From VRUE01 sp963788975 (GTDB lineage: Bacteria; Actinomycetota; Thermoleophilia; Solirubrobacterales; 70-9), in NCBI GenBank assembly GCA_963788975.1, contig CAWBIJ010000004.1, positions 930,001 through 994,000 on the forward strand: 64,000 nt of DNA, written 5' to 3'. Positions 41,168 to 50,133 of the stretch are shown here, in pieces. The translations under genes were made by a program, and so were the position numbers. A model generated the notes under the pieces. That model ran no database searches. It was not told where the DNA came from and saw only the letters and a list, made by a program, of their open reading frames with translations. The first letter of the stretch is position 1. Each line of letters starts with the position of its first letter.

Positions 41168-41754
41168 CCGCCGAGCGGGTGACCTTCTACTTCGACCTCG
41201 GTTCCCCCTATGCGTACCTGACCGCCGAGCGGATCAGCGGCCTCTTCACCGACGCCGAGCTGGAGCAGCCGGAGTGGCAGCCGATCCTGCTCGGCGGCCT
41301 CTTCCAGCGCTTCGGCCGCGACTCATGGGCGAACGGGCCGGATCGGGACGATGGGATCGCCGAGGTCGAACGGCGCGCCGCCGCCTACGGTCTGCCGCGA
41401 CTCGTCTGGCCCGACCCCTGGCCCGGCAACACGCTGGTCGCGATGCGCGCCGCCACCTTCGCCAAGCAGACCGGCCGCACCGTCTCCTTCGCCCTCGCCG
41501 GCTTCCGCCAGGCCTTCGCCGCCGGCCGCGACCTCACCGACGGCGAGAACGTGTTAATCGTCGCGGCCGCCTGCGAGCTGCACCCGAACGCGGTGACCAA
41601 GGCGGTGCAGACCGACGTGGTCAAGAACGCCCTGCGCGAGGCGACCGACGAGGCCGCCGAGCGGGGCGTGATCGGGGTGCCCTCGCTTCTCGTCGGCGAC
41701 GAGGTGTTCTGGGGGGATGACAGAGTCGACGAGGCGGTCGCCGCCGCGAGCTAA
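41164..41754 (+). CDS. DsbA-family protein, HCCA isomerase-like
   Basis: 196 residues from TTG 41164, overlapping the lpdA stop. Thioredoxin-like fold with inserted helical domain: FYFDLGSPYAYLTAERI at the start, where DsbA has CxxC and this family has Ser, and GVIGVPSLLVGDEVFWG at the end with the cis-Pro. This is the 2-hydroxychromene-2-carboxylate isomerase/GST-kappa-like group; substrate unknown. It lies between E3 and E1 genes of the dehydrogenase complex. Confidence 0.83.
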   Translation: MTAERVTFYFDLGSPYAYLTAERISGLFTDAELEQPEWQPILLGGLFQRFGRDSWANGPDRDDGIAEVERRAAAYGLPRLVWPDPWPGNTLVAMRAATFAKQTGRTVSFALAGFRQAFAAGRDLTDGENVLIVAAACELHPNAVTKAVQTDVVKNALREATDEAAERGVIGVPSLLVGDEVFWGDDRVDEAVAAAS

Positions 41755-41766
41755 TGTCAGTCCCGA

Positions 41767-42999
41767 ATGGCTGATCTCCCCGACGCCTCCACCTGTTACG
41801 AGCTACTCGCGAAGATGACGCTGATCCGCCGCTTCGAGGAGGAGGCGGGGCGTCAGTACCAGCGGGCGAAGGCCGGCGGCTTCCTCCACCTGGGGATTGG
41901 TGAGGAGGCGACGATCGTCGGCACCACCTCGGTGATGCGCGACGAGGACTACCTGATCGGCACCTACCGCACCCACGGCCACGCGATCGCCCGCGGCACT
42001 GAGCCGAAGCGGGTGATGGCGGAGCTGTTCGGCCGGGTCGACGGGACCAGCGGCGGCCGCGGCGGCTCGATGCACATCTTCGACCGGGAGAACCGCTTCA
42101 TGGGCGGCTATGGAGTGGTCGGCGGCAACCTGCCGCTGGCTGCGGGGCTGGCACTCTCCTCCGAGTACAAGGGCGAGGACGCGGTCACCGTTTGCATGTT
42201 CGGCGACGGCGCCTCCAACACCGGCAACTTCGGTGAGACGATGAACCTGGCGGCGCTCTGGAAGCTGCCGGTCTTCTTCCTGGTCGAGAACAACCTCTAC
42301 GGGATGGGAACCTCGGTCGAGCGGCATTCCGCCCAGACCGATCTCTCGAAGAAGGCCGAGGGCTACGGGATCAGCGGCGAGCGGGTCGACGGCATGGACG
42401 TGCTGGCGGTCCGCGAGGGCGTCGCCGAGGGCATCCGCCTCGCCCGCGAGGAGCGCCGGCCGACCATCCTCGAGGCCTTCACCTACCGCTACCGCGGCCA
42501 CTCCGCCGCCGACCCCGAGGTCTACCGCGAGCGCGAGGAGGTGGAGGAGTGGCAGACCAAGGACCCGATCGAGAGCTTCTCCCGGCGCTGCGTCGAGGCG
42601 GGTGTGCTGGGCGAGCGCGAGGTGCAGGAGACGCGCGAAAAGGCGGAGGAGACTGTGATGGCGGCGGTCGAGTTCGCCGACGCCTCGCCTGAGCCGGCGC
42701 TCGACACCCTCTACGAGAACCTCTACGTGCTGGAGGGCGAAGCCGGCTGGTACGCGGTCGACGAGCGCAGCCCCGAGCCGCATCGCGGTGAGGACGAGGA
42801 GCACATGCCCGAGGCGGCGCGTGAGCTGGCCGAGGCGGGCGCCGCCTACGCCGGGCGGCCGGATGGGCCGAGGCCGAACCCAGCCGAGCATGGCGACGCC
42901 CAGGAGGGGGTCGAGCCCGAGGTCGCCGATGAGGGCGACGACTCGCCGGTTGCCGAGGAGGCCGAGGAGCAGGGTGTCGTTGAGGAGGCGGGTGACTGA
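41767..42999 (+). CDS. 2-oxoacid dehydrogenase E1 component, alpha subunit
   Basis: 410 residues. The thiamine-diphosphate motif runs GDGASNTGNFGETMNLAA to FFLVENN; the phosphorylation-loop region is TYRYRGHSAADPE. Binding partner of the beta subunit encoded next (one-base overlap). The last 60 or so residues are a highly acidic Glu/Asp/Pro tail not part of the fold. Either pyruvate or branched-chain oxoacids could be the substrate; gene order E3, E1a, E1b, E2 does not decide. Confidence 0.93.
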   Translation: MADLPDASTCYELLAKMTLIRRFEEEAGRQYQRAKAGGFLHLGIGEEATIVGTTSVMRDEDYLIGTYRTHGHAIARGTEPKRVMAELFGRVDGTSGGRGGSMHIFDRENRFMGGYGVVGGNLPLAAGLALSSEYKGEDAVTVCMFGDGASNTGNFGETMNLAALWKLPVFFLVENNLYGMGTSVERHSAQTDLSKKAEGYGISGERVDGMDVLAVREGVAEGIRLAREERRPTILEAFTYRYRGHSAADPEVYREREEVEEWQTKDPIESFSRRCVEAGVLGEREVQETREKAEETVMAAVEFADASPEPALDTLYENLYVLEGEAGWYAVDERSPEPHRGEDEEHMPEAARELAEAGAAYAGRPDGPRPNPAEHGDAQEGVEPEVADEGDDSPVAEEAEEQGVVEEAGD

Positions 43000-43988
43000 T
43001 GGCGACGTTGCGGATGCGAGAGGCGCTGCGCGACGCGATGGCCGAGGAGATGCGCCGCGACGAGGGCGTCTTCGTGATGGGCGAGGACGTCGGGGTCTTC
43101 CAGGGCGCCTTCAAGGTGACCGAAGGGTTGCTGGAGGAGTTCGGCGAGCGGCGGGTGCGCGACACACCGATCTCCGAGAACACGATCGTCGGCACCGGAG
43201 CCGGTGCGGCAATGGCCGGGCTGCGGCCGATCGTCGAGCTGATGACGGTCAACTTCTCGCTGCTGGCGCTGGATCAGATCGTCAACCACGCCGCCGCGAT
43301 CCCCTACATGTTCAACGGCCAGGCGCGGGTGCCGATGGTGATCCGGATGCCGGGTGGCGGCGGGCACCAGCTCGGCCCAACCCACTCGCACAGCTTCGAG
43401 GCTCTCTACCTGCAGGTGCCGGGGCTGCTCGTTGCCTGCCCCTCCACCCCGGCCGACGGCAAGGCCTTGCTGAAGACGGCGATCCGCGATGACAACCCGG
43501 TGATCTTCATCGAGCACGAGTCGCTCTACGGGCGGCGGGGTGAGGTCGCCGACGACGGCGACGAGGTGCTGCCGTTCGGCCAGGCGGCGGTGCGCTGCGG
43601 GGGCGGCGACGTGACGATCGTCGGCATCCTCAAGATGGCCCACGTGGCGGAAGACGCGGCGCGGGTTTTGGCCAACGAGCACGGGGTCGAGGCCGAGGTG
43701 ATCGACCCGCGCACCCTGCGCCCGCTCGACCTCGACACGATCCTCGAGTCGGTGCACAAGACCAACCGGGCGGTGATCGTCGAGGAGGGCTGGCCGCACG
43801 GCGGCGTCGGCGCCAACCTGGCGACGCTGATCACCGAGCAGGCCTTCGACCATCTCGACGCGCCGGTGCAGCGGGTGACCGGCGCCGACGTCCACATGCC
43901 CTACTCGCGACGGCTCGAGCAGGCGGCGATGCCGCACACCGAGCACGTCGTCAAGGCCGCGCTGGCCACCCTGGAGGGGTCGATCTGA
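42999..43988 (+). CDS. 2-oxoacid dehydrogenase E1 component, beta subunit
   Basis: 329 residues. Transketolase-like pyrimidine domain (GEDVGVFQGAFKVTEGL, DTPISENTIVGTGAGAAMAG) and C-terminal domain (VEAEVIDPRTLRPLDLDTI). With the alpha subunit it decarboxylates the 2-oxoacid and acylates the E2 lipoyl group. Its stop overlaps the E2 start. Confidence 0.95.
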   Translation: MATLRMREALRDAMAEEMRRDEGVFVMGEDVGVFQGAFKVTEGLLEEFGERRVRDTPISENTIVGTGAGAAMAGLRPIVELMTVNFSLLALDQIVNHAAAIPYMFNGQARVPMVIRMPGGGGHQLGPTHSHSFEALYLQVPGLLVACPSTPADGKALLKTAIRDDNPVIFIEHESLYGRRGEVADDGDEVLPFGQAAVRCGGGDVTIVGILKMAHVAEDAARVLANEHGVEAEVIDPRTLRPLDLDTILESVHKTNRAVIVEEGWPHGGVGANLATLITEQAFDHLDAPVQRVTGADVHMPYSRRLEQAAMPHTEHVVKAALATLEGSI

Positions 43989-45379
43989 TGGCCGAGATCG
44001 TCATGCCGAGGCTTTCCGATTCGATGGAGGAGGGAACCGTTCTCCAGTGGCTCAAGTCCGTGGGGGACGAGATCTCGATCGGCGATGAGATCGTGGAAAT
44101 CGAGACCGACAAGGCGAACATGGCCTACGAGAGCGACCTGGCGGGGACTTTGAGTGAGATTCTTGTGCAGGAGGGCGAGACGGTCGTGATCGGGACGCCG
44201 ATCGCAACGGTCGGTGATTCAGGTGGCAGCGATTCTGGCGAAGGACAAGCCGCCAAACCCGCGGGTCCTGTCGCTGCAGGGGACCCCCCACCCCCTGCGG
44301 TAGCTGAAGCTTCCTCGGGGGTGGGCCCCCCTACAGCGCCACCCGCGGGAAGGGAGGCTGAGCCTGCAGCAGGCCCAGCAGCCGAGGCGACCGCCCCGGC
44401 CGAGTCGCCAGCCGAACAGCAAGAGCAACAGCCCTCAGGCGACGGTCACCGTCCGAAGGCTTCGCCCCTCGCGCGTCGCATAGCTAAGGAGCAGGGTTTG
44501 GACCTCGGCCAGCTGGAGGGGTCAGGCCCTGGTGGGCGGATCGTCAAGGCAGACGTCGAGAAGGCTGCTTCCGCGGGTGGCGGCGTAGGGGGTACCGCCC
44601 CTGAGGAAGCTTCAGCTACCGGAAGGGGCGGTGGGTCCCCTGCGGCGACAGGACCCGCGGACGGAGCGGCCGGTCCTGAGACGGCGAAGGGTCAGGTCAC
44701 CTACGAGGATCCCACCAAGACTCAGTCGCTGATCGCTCGGCGGATGGCCGAGTCGAAGGCTACGGCGCCGCACTTCTATTTGGCCGCCGAGGTGGACATG
44801 AGCCGGGCCGTTGCGGGGCGGGCTCTGATCAAGAAGGACGCCGAGGAGGACGAGGTGGTGCCCTCGTTCAACGACATGGTGGTCAAGGCTTGCGCGCTGG
44901 CGCTGCGCGAGCACCCACGGGCGAACGGCGCCTACCGCGACGGTCACTTCGAGCTCTACTCGCGGGTCAACGTCGGCGTCGCGGTGGCGGCGCGCGATGC
45001 GCTGGTCGTGCCGACTGTCTTCGACGCCGACCGCAAGGGGCTGCGTCAGATCGCCGTCGAGTCGCGGGCGCTGGCCCAGAAAGTCCGTGACGGTCAGATC
45101 ACCCCGCCCGAGCTCTCAGGCGCCACCTTCACCGTCTCCAATCTGGGGATGTACGGGGTCGACCGCTTCTCAGCCGTGATCAACCCGCCCCAGGCGGCGA
45201 TCCTCGCCGTCGGCGCGATCGCCGAGCGCCCCGTCGTCCGCGACGGCGAGATTGCCGCCGCCCACCTGATGAAGGTCGACCTCGCCTGCGACCACCGCAT
45301 CCTCTACGGCGCCGAGGGCGCCGAATTCCTCGCCAAGGTCCGCACCCTGCTGGAAGAGCCCCTCTCTCTAGCCCTCTAA
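43988..45379 (+). CDS. 2-oxoacid dehydrogenase E2 (dihydrolipoamide acyltransferase) carrying two inserted repeats
   Basis: 463 residues. Lipoyl domain 1-75 with the lipoylated Lys in EIETDKANMAYE; peripheral-subunit-binding domain about 157-193 (ASPLARRIAKEQGLDL). The catalytic domain runs from about 235 to the end, with the active-site stretch CDHRILYGAEGA (Tyr where many E2s have Asp, a variant known in other E2 lineages). Residues 91-121 and 195-225, the two flexible linkers, are encoded by 92-bp palindromic elements in opposite orientations, giving PAGPVAAGDPPPP and SAGGGVGGTAPEE peptides. Linkers of E2 proteins are naturally Ala/Pro-rich, so function should persist. Confidence 0.95.
   Translation: MAEIVMPRLSDSMEEGTVLQWLKSVGDEISIGDEIVEIETDKANMAYESDLAGTLSEILVQEGETVVIGTPIATVGDSGGSDSGEGQAAKPAGPVAAGDPPPPAVAEASSGVGPPTAPPAGREAEPAAGPAAEATAPAESPAEQQEQQPSGDGHRPKASPLARRIAKEQGLDLGQLEGSGPGGRIVKADVEKAASAGGGVGGTAPEEASATGRGGGSPAATGPADGAAGPETAKGQVTYEDPTKTQSLIARRMAESKATAPHFYLAAEVDMSRAVAGRALIKKDAEEDEVVPSFNDMVVKACALALREHPRANGAYRDGHFELYSRVNVGVAVAARDALVVPTVFDADRKGLRQIAVESRALAQKVRDGQITPPELSGATFTVSNLGMYGVDRFSAVINPPQAAILAVGAIAERPVVRDGEIAAAHLMKVDLACDHRILYGAEGAEFLAKVRTLLEEPLSLAL
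44258..44349 (+). repeat. 92-bp palindromic element, copy 2 (E2, linker 1)
   Basis: Same orientation as copy 1 in grpE, with four base differences. Bounded by CCCGCGGGT and ACCCGCGGG. It lies between the lipoyl and subunit-binding domain codons and is read in the same frame as in grpE. Confidence 0.93.
44570..44661 (-). repeat. 92-bp palindromic element, copy 3 (E2, linker 2, inverted)
   Basis: Inverted relative to copies 1, 2 and 4 and more diverged. Several changes come in pairs that keep the hairpin: ACCGCCCC (44594-44601) now faces GGGGCGGT (44625-44632). It lies between the subunit-binding and catalytic domain codons. Confidence 0.92.
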
Positions 45380-45449
45380 CCCCGCCGCCTGACGAGCGGA
45401 TAACTCTCCACTTTTCACCCGTCGCCAGTTTCTCACTAAATAACACTTG

Positions 45450-45455
45450 TATAGT
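45450..45455 (+). promoter_or_regulatory. Possible -10 box upstream of the membrane protein/phosphoesterase pair
   Basis: TATAGT in a short AT-rich patch 56 bases before GTG 45512. No good -35 box is visible. Confidence 0.3.
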
Positions 45456-45511
45456 CAGTGAAAATCTGAGAGGGTGCGCGCCATGCTCGCGCCCTCGGGG
45501 AGTAGCGAACA

Positions 45512-46117
45512 GTGAAGGTCAGGTACGGCCTGCTCGTCGTGGGAGCGCTGCTGGCCATAACCGGGACGGTCCTCGTCTTCGCGCTCGAGAAACCCGACGA
45601 GTCGATGGGCGCGATCGAGGTACAACCGTTCGGCGGCGTGCTGCTCGCCAGCGGCCTTCTGCTCATGGGGGTGGTCGCCATCTCCCTGATGGGAAGCGGC
45701 GGCGGCGGAAACAGCGGCCCCGACTCCAACAGCGTCAAAGCGATCGGCGGCCTGATCGCCGTGGTCGCCGGGATCGGCGCGATCGCGCTGCTGGCGATCG
45801 TCACCCTGACCCGACTCGACAGCACGGAGGAAAGCCAGGCGATCGCACTCGCCTCCTCGGCCTTCGGCGTCATATCCGCGGTGGTCGGTGCTTACCTCGG
45901 CATCAAGGTCACCGCCGATCACAGCACCGAGGCCAAAAACGCGGCCCTGGCCGAACAGGAGACCGAAGGCGTCGAACAGGAACTTCAAAAGGTGAAGAAC
46001 AAGGTCAAGGAGGTGGTCGACCCGGAGAAAGCGGTCGAAGTGCTGGAGGCGGGGATCCGTGGAGACGAGGAGGAGAGACACATAGCGGACCCTCCGAGTG
46101 GGGGCGGGAAGCAGTGA
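45512..46117 (+). CDS. Membrane protein, unknown function
   Basis: 201 residues from GTG 45512. Four hydrophobic segments (about 3-22, 42-62, 70-92, 110-130) are followed by a charged helical C-terminus (VEQELQKVKNKVKEVVDPEK) likely to form a coiled coil in the cytoplasm. No family recognised. Its stop overlaps the phosphoesterase GTG (GTGA), so the two are co-translated and may act together. Confidence 0.75.
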   Translation: MKVRYGLLVVGALLAITGTVLVFALEKPDESMGAIEVQPFGGVLLASGLLLMGVVAISLMGSGGGGNSGPDSNSVKAIGGLIAVVAGIGAIALLAIVTLTRLDSTEESQAIALASSAFGVISAVVGAYLGIKVTADHSTEAKNAALAEQETEGVEQELQKVKNKVKEVVDPEKAVEVLEAGIRGDEEERHIADPPSGGGKQ

Positions 46118-47634
46118 CGCCGCCCCCGCCCAAATCCCGGCAGATCGACGACGAGGAGGCCCTGCGACGCCTCGGCGAGATCAAGCACATCGTCGTGCTG
46201 ATGATGGAGAATCGCTCCTTCGACCAGATGCTCGGATTCCTCGAGGCCGAAGGCCTGGACGCCGACGGACTCAGCAAGGCGAAACCGAACTTCGACGCGG
46301 CCGGTAACGAATACAAACCGTTCGAATGGCCGGCCGGGGAAACGGCGCCCGAGCCGCCCGAGGGGATGAAGCCGAAGGTGCTCGACCCCGACCACTCCGT
46401 CAAAGGGGTGGGGATCCAGCTCGAAGACGGCAACACCGGATTCGTGAAGAGCTTCGCCGGCTCGCGCAAGAACGAGGACAAGAAACCTATCGAGCTGGCG
46501 GAGTCGTTCCTGCGGGTGCCGATGGGGCACTACGGAGCCCAGCACCTGCCCGTCTACCGGCACCTCGCCCACAACTTCTGCGTCTGCGACCGTTGGCACT
46601 GTTCGGTTCCCGGCGACACCTGGCCGAACCGGCTCTACTCGCTGGCCGGAACCGACGCCCCGAGGCTCGGCTACAAGCCCGGCCTGCTCACGCGGCTGAA
46701 GCGAGTTCTGAAGCGACTGCCGAAGCTCAACTTCCTCGGCGACGCACCGATCTTCGAGGTCGACGCCTTCACCCACCAGCTCCGCGACTCGCAGTGGCGC
46801 TGGTACTCGCATGACCCCGCCACGCTGCGCGCCGCCGACCGGCATTACCGGCGCCTCGGCGACCTCAAGCGCGACAACTTCACCTTCTTCAACCGGCGCC
46901 GGGTGCATCCCAGGACCCAGGCGCTCGAGAGTGCGATCGTCGCGCGCGACAGCTTCCTCGACGACGCCGCCAAAGGCGAGCTGCGCGACGTCTCCTGGAT
47001 CGACCCCAACTTCGTCGACCTCAGCGTCTTCGACCCCAACTCCAACGACGACCACCCGCCGTCCGACGTTCGCGCCGGCCAGTCGCTGGTGCTTGAGCTG
47101 TACGAGGCCCTCGCTCGCAGCCCGCACTGGAACGACACGCTGCTGGTCATCACCTACGACGAGCACGGTGGCTTCTACGACCACGTCCCGCCGCCGAAGG
47201 TCGACGACCACCCCACGCACAAGACCCTGGGAGTGCGGGTCCCGGCCCTTATCGTCGGGCCGCGGGTTCGCAAGCACGTTTGCCACGACGTCTTCGAGCA
47301 CACCAGCCTGATCGCGACGATCCTCAAGCGCTTCGCCCGCAACCCGGAGCAGGCATTGAAAGCAATGCCCCCGCGGGTGCAGAACGCCCCCCACCTGGGG
47401 ACCCTGCTCGAAGCCGCGCCGCGCACCGACATCGAAGGCCGGGAGGAGCTGCGCGCCCAGATGGCCAAATGGCGAAAGGACGCGCGGGCGGAACGGCGAT
47501 CCGGGAACGGGAACTCACCTTCCCCCGCCCCCGACGGCGCCGGCCACGAGCTCGAACTACACGACTTCCAGGAGGAGTTCGTCAAGTTCGTGTTCGCGAT
47601 GCGCGAGAAGGGGCTGCCCTCCAACCAGCCCTAG
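46114..47634 (+). CDS. Phosphoesterase family protein (phospholipase C/acid phosphatase-like)
   Basis: 506 residues from GTG 46114. The family signature IVVLMMENRSFDQMLGFLEA lies near the N-terminus (metal-binding Glu-Asn and Ser/Thr site). Later come CDRWHCSVPGDTWPNRLYSL, ITYDEHGGFYDHVPPP and VPALIVGPRVR, the alkaline-phosphatase-like metal ligands. There is no signal peptide, unlike most secreted phospholipases C, so it may be cytoplasmic or exported with a partner. Translationally coupled to the upstream membrane protein. Confidence 0.88.
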   Translation: MTPPPPKSRQIDDEEALRRLGEIKHIVVLMMENRSFDQMLGFLEAEGLDADGLSKAKPNFDAAGNEYKPFEWPAGETAPEPPEGMKPKVLDPDHSVKGVGIQLEDGNTGFVKSFAGSRKNEDKKPIELAESFLRVPMGHYGAQHLPVYRHLAHNFCVCDRWHCSVPGDTWPNRLYSLAGTDAPRLGYKPGLLTRLKRVLKRLPKLNFLGDAPIFEVDAFTHQLRDSQWRWYSHDPATLRAADRHYRRLGDLKRDNFTFFNRRRVHPRTQALESAIVARDSFLDDAAKGELRDVSWIDPNFVDLSVFDPNSNDDHPPSDVRAGQSLVLELYEALARSPHWNDTLLVITYDEHGGFYDHVPPPKVDDHPTHKTLGVRVPALIVGPRVRKHVCHDVFEHTSLIATILKRFARNPEQALKAMPPRVQNAPHLGTLLEAAPRTDIEGREELRAQMAKWRKDARAERRSGNGNSPSPAPDGAGHELELHDFQEEFVKFVFAMREKGLPSNQP

Positions 47635-47645
47635 GGTCGCGGCCC

Positions 47646-49355
47646 TCAGCAGGTCTTGCGGGCGCCAGTAGCGGCATTCCACGCTCGGCCGAGCGAGAAG
47701 TCGGCGGCCACCCGGAAGACGCCGGGGCGGGAGGCACGAACCAGTGTCCAGTCGCGGCGGTGGAGCAGGCAGCCCTCGCCGCGGGCGATCGACCAGTAGG
47801 GGGTGAAGTTGACTCGGACCAGGAACTCGCCGGGACGGCGGACGTCGAGTGCGAACCCCTCGTGGCCGACCCAGCGGGTCTGCGCCACACCGTCGCCGAG
47901 CGGTTCGACCAGGGGCGCGGCACCGCGTACGGCGTAGATCCGCCAGTGCTCATCGCTCCAGTGCAGGCTCAGGTACGACGGGTCGCGCAAGATCAGCCGC
48001 CGCTCGGCAAGCGAGGAGTAGTCGAGCGAGGCATCCGGCAGAGCGACGTAGGAGACCGCGTTCTCGCGCAGCCATTGGCTGTAGGCGGCGTCGGTGAGGC
48101 GGCTGTCCTCGGCGTAGAAGATGTCGTCCCGGGTCGTGTCGATCTGGCGCAGCCAGCCGCGGGCGAGGTCCACCTCAGCAGCCAGGTACGCCGACTCCCA
48201 GTGGTTCGCCGTCGGTGGCACCTCAACTCGCACTCCCTCGCCACCGTGGGCTCGCAGCCAGGCCGCCGCCGGCTGGAAGTAGTCCGACTTGGTGGAGGGA
48301 TCGCCGACGCTGCGGGCGATCTGGGTGACGCTCGCGGTCAGCTGCCAGTAGAGGCCCCCGGCCACGAACAGCACCAGGAACCAGGTCGGGACGCGGGGCC
48401 GGTGGGCGAGCAACACGGCGGCCAGGACCGGTCCGCCGAAGAGGGCGCCGAGCCGGACCGCGTTGCCGCCCATCGCGTTGGGGATGAGCCAGATCACGGT
48501 CGCCGCCAGCATGTAGCCGAGCAGGACCTGGCGCAGCTGCCGCTCCTCGTCCGCCAGGTCGCGGGTCAGGTAGAGCGCCGACCCGCACCAGAGCGGGATC
48601 GCGATGAAGGAAGAGAAGGCGAAGGGGAACTCGCCGGCGCCGGGGAAGAGCAGGTTGGGGATGAGCGTCAGGGCTAGGGCGAGGGACGCTGCCCAGAGCG
48701 CCGGCCCGCGGGTCCTGTCGCCGCAGGGGACCCCCCACCCCCTGCGGTAGCTAAAGCTTCCTCGGGGGTGGTCCCCCCTACGCCGCCACCCGCGGGAGAA
48801 GCGACTGAGGTCGACGTTCACCCCCACCACCCCGGCCAGCAGCACGCCGGCCAGGAAGACGGCCGCTACCGGGCTGCTCAGTGCACAGCAAGTCGCTGCC
48901 GCGAGGGCCAAGGCGGTGTGGCGCAACTGGAGGGCGCGTAGGGACGCTAGGCCGAAGGCGACGCCCAAGGCGAAGGTGAGCTGGCCGTCGGCTAGGAGGG
49001 TGACCACGCCGGCGGCGAACCAGAGGGTCGCCGGGCGGGCGGCCTCGCCCCAGTGGTCCCGCACCAGGCGGTCGAAGAGGTAGGCGGAAGCGACCACCGA
49101 CAGCATCCCCACCAGCTGCGGGCTGAGCAGGGCGGCGAACGGCGGGAAGAGGACGCTGTAGGTGAGGGTGTAGTGGCCGCCGTACCAGCTGCCGTTCCAG
49201 ATCGCCAGGCCGGCGCGCTCGAACAGCTCGACGCGGAAGACCTGGGCGGCGAGATCGCCGACCTGGGGGTTCCAGGCGAGCATCGCGGCAGCCAGCGCGG
49301 CGCTGAGCGCCACCGCGGGAAGCCAGTCGGGTCGGAGGGACTTGGCTTGAGACAT
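47646..49355 (-). CDS. Polytopic membrane protein carrying an inserted repeat
   Basis: 569 residues from ATG 49355. About ten hydrophobic segments fill residues 10-375, followed by an extracytoplasmic domain of some 190 residues. The layout resembles actinobacterial GT-C-like or PTPS-related membrane proteins; the function is not established. Residues 187-217 (GWRRRGDHPRGSFSYRRGWG and onward), between two hydrophobic segments, are encoded by a 92-bp palindromic element read in the direction opposite to grpE. This basic, Arg/Gly-rich loop is unlike its surroundings. Confidence 0.78.
   Translation of the reverse strand: MSQAKSLRPDWLPAVALSAALAAAMLAWNPQVGDLAAQVFRVELFERAGLAIWNGSWYGGHYTLTYSVLFPPFAALLSPQLVGMLSVVASAYLFDRLVRDHWGEAARPATLWFAAGVVTLLADGQLTFALGVAFGLASLRALQLRHTALALAAATCCALSSPVAAVFLAGVLLAGVVGVNVDLSRFSRGWRRRGDHPRGSFSYRRGWGVPCGDRTRGPALWAASLALALTLIPNLLFPGAGEFPFAFSSFIAIPLWCGSALYLTRDLADEERQLRQVLLGYMLAATVIWLIPNAMGGNAVRLGALFGGPVLAAVLLAHRPRVPTWFLVLFVAGGLYWQLTASVTQIARSVGDPSTKSDYFQPAAAWLRAHGGEGVRVEVPPTANHWESAYLAAEVDLARGWLRQIDTTRDDIFYAEDSRLTDAAYSQWLRENAVSYVALPDASLDYSSLAERRLILRDPSYLSLHWSDEHWRIYAVRGAAPLVEPLGDGVAQTRWVGHEGFALDVRRPGEFLVRVNFTPYWSIARGEGCLLHRRDWTLVRASRPGVFRVAADFSLGRAWNAATGARKTC
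48705..48796 (+). repeat. 92-bp palindromic element, copy 4 (membrane-protein gene)
   Basis: Plus-strand orientation equals copies 1 and 2 (about three differences from copy 1), but the host gene runs on the minus strand. The frame stays open. Confidence 0.93.
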
Positions 49356-49398
49356 GGAATGCCGAAGGATAGGGCCGCGGCGTGAGACGATTTCAAGA

Positions 49399-50133
49399 GT
49401 GAGCGATGAAATCCTCGTCGTCCGCTGCGGCACCCTCCCCTACGAGGAGGCCAGCGTCGCCCAGCGCTGGCTGGTCGAGGCACGCCAGGAGGCCGCCGTC
49501 CCAGACGTGCTGCTGCTGCTCGAGCACCCTCCCGTCTACACCCGCGGGCGCCGCTCCAGCGCGGAGGAGCTGCCGATGGCGCCCGAGTGGTACGAAGCGC
49601 AGGGGATCGAGATCCACGACACCGACCGCGGCGGCCGCGTCACCTACCACGGGCCCGGCCAGCTGGTCGTCTACCCGATCGTCTCGCTGAAGGCCTACGA
49701 CGACGATGTTCATGAGTACGTGCGCCGCCTCGAGCGGGTCGCGATCGAGTCGCTGGCCGCACACGGGGTCGAGGCGGGCACGATCGAGGGGCTGACCGGG
49801 GTCTGGACCGAGGGCGAGCCACCGGGTTCGGCCGCCGGCGCGGACGAGGCGCGCAAGATCGGCTCGATCGGCGTCCATGTCAGCCGCGGCGTCACCACTC
49901 ACGGCCTGGCGATCAACGTCAACAACGACCTGCAGCCGTTCGAGTGGATCGTCCCCTGCGGGATCGAGGGCTGCCAGGTGACCTCGCTGAGCCGCGAGTT
50001 GGGGGCGGAGCAGGATCTCGACGCCTTCGCCGGCACGGTCGCCGCCCGCTACGGCGAGGTCTTCGAGCGCACCCCGGTCGCGACCACCCCCGCCGCTCTG
50101 GGACTCGACAACGCTAGGCTCGGAGTGACATGA
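49399..50133 (+). CDS. lipB: Octanoyltransferase LipB
   Basis: 244 residues from GTG 49399. Transfers octanoyl from ACP to lipoyl domains such as that of the E2 protein. Motifs: LLLLEHPPVYTRGRR, GGRVTYHGPGQLVVYPI, KIGSIGVHVSRGVTTHGLAI (catalytic Lys) and IVPCGIEGCQVTSL (catalytic Cys). Four-base overlap with lipA. Confidence 0.95.
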   Translation: MSDEILVVRCGTLPYEEASVAQRWLVEARQEAAVPDVLLLLEHPPVYTRGRRSSAEELPMAPEWYEAQGIEIHDTDRGGRVTYHGPGQLVVYPIVSLKAYDDDVHEYVRRLERVAIESLAAHGVEAGTIEGLTGVWTEGEPPGSAAGADEARKIGSIGVHVSRGVTTHGLAINVNNDLQPFEWIVPCGIEGCQVTSLSRELGAEQDLDAFAGTVAARYGEVFERTPVATTPAALGLDNARLGVT

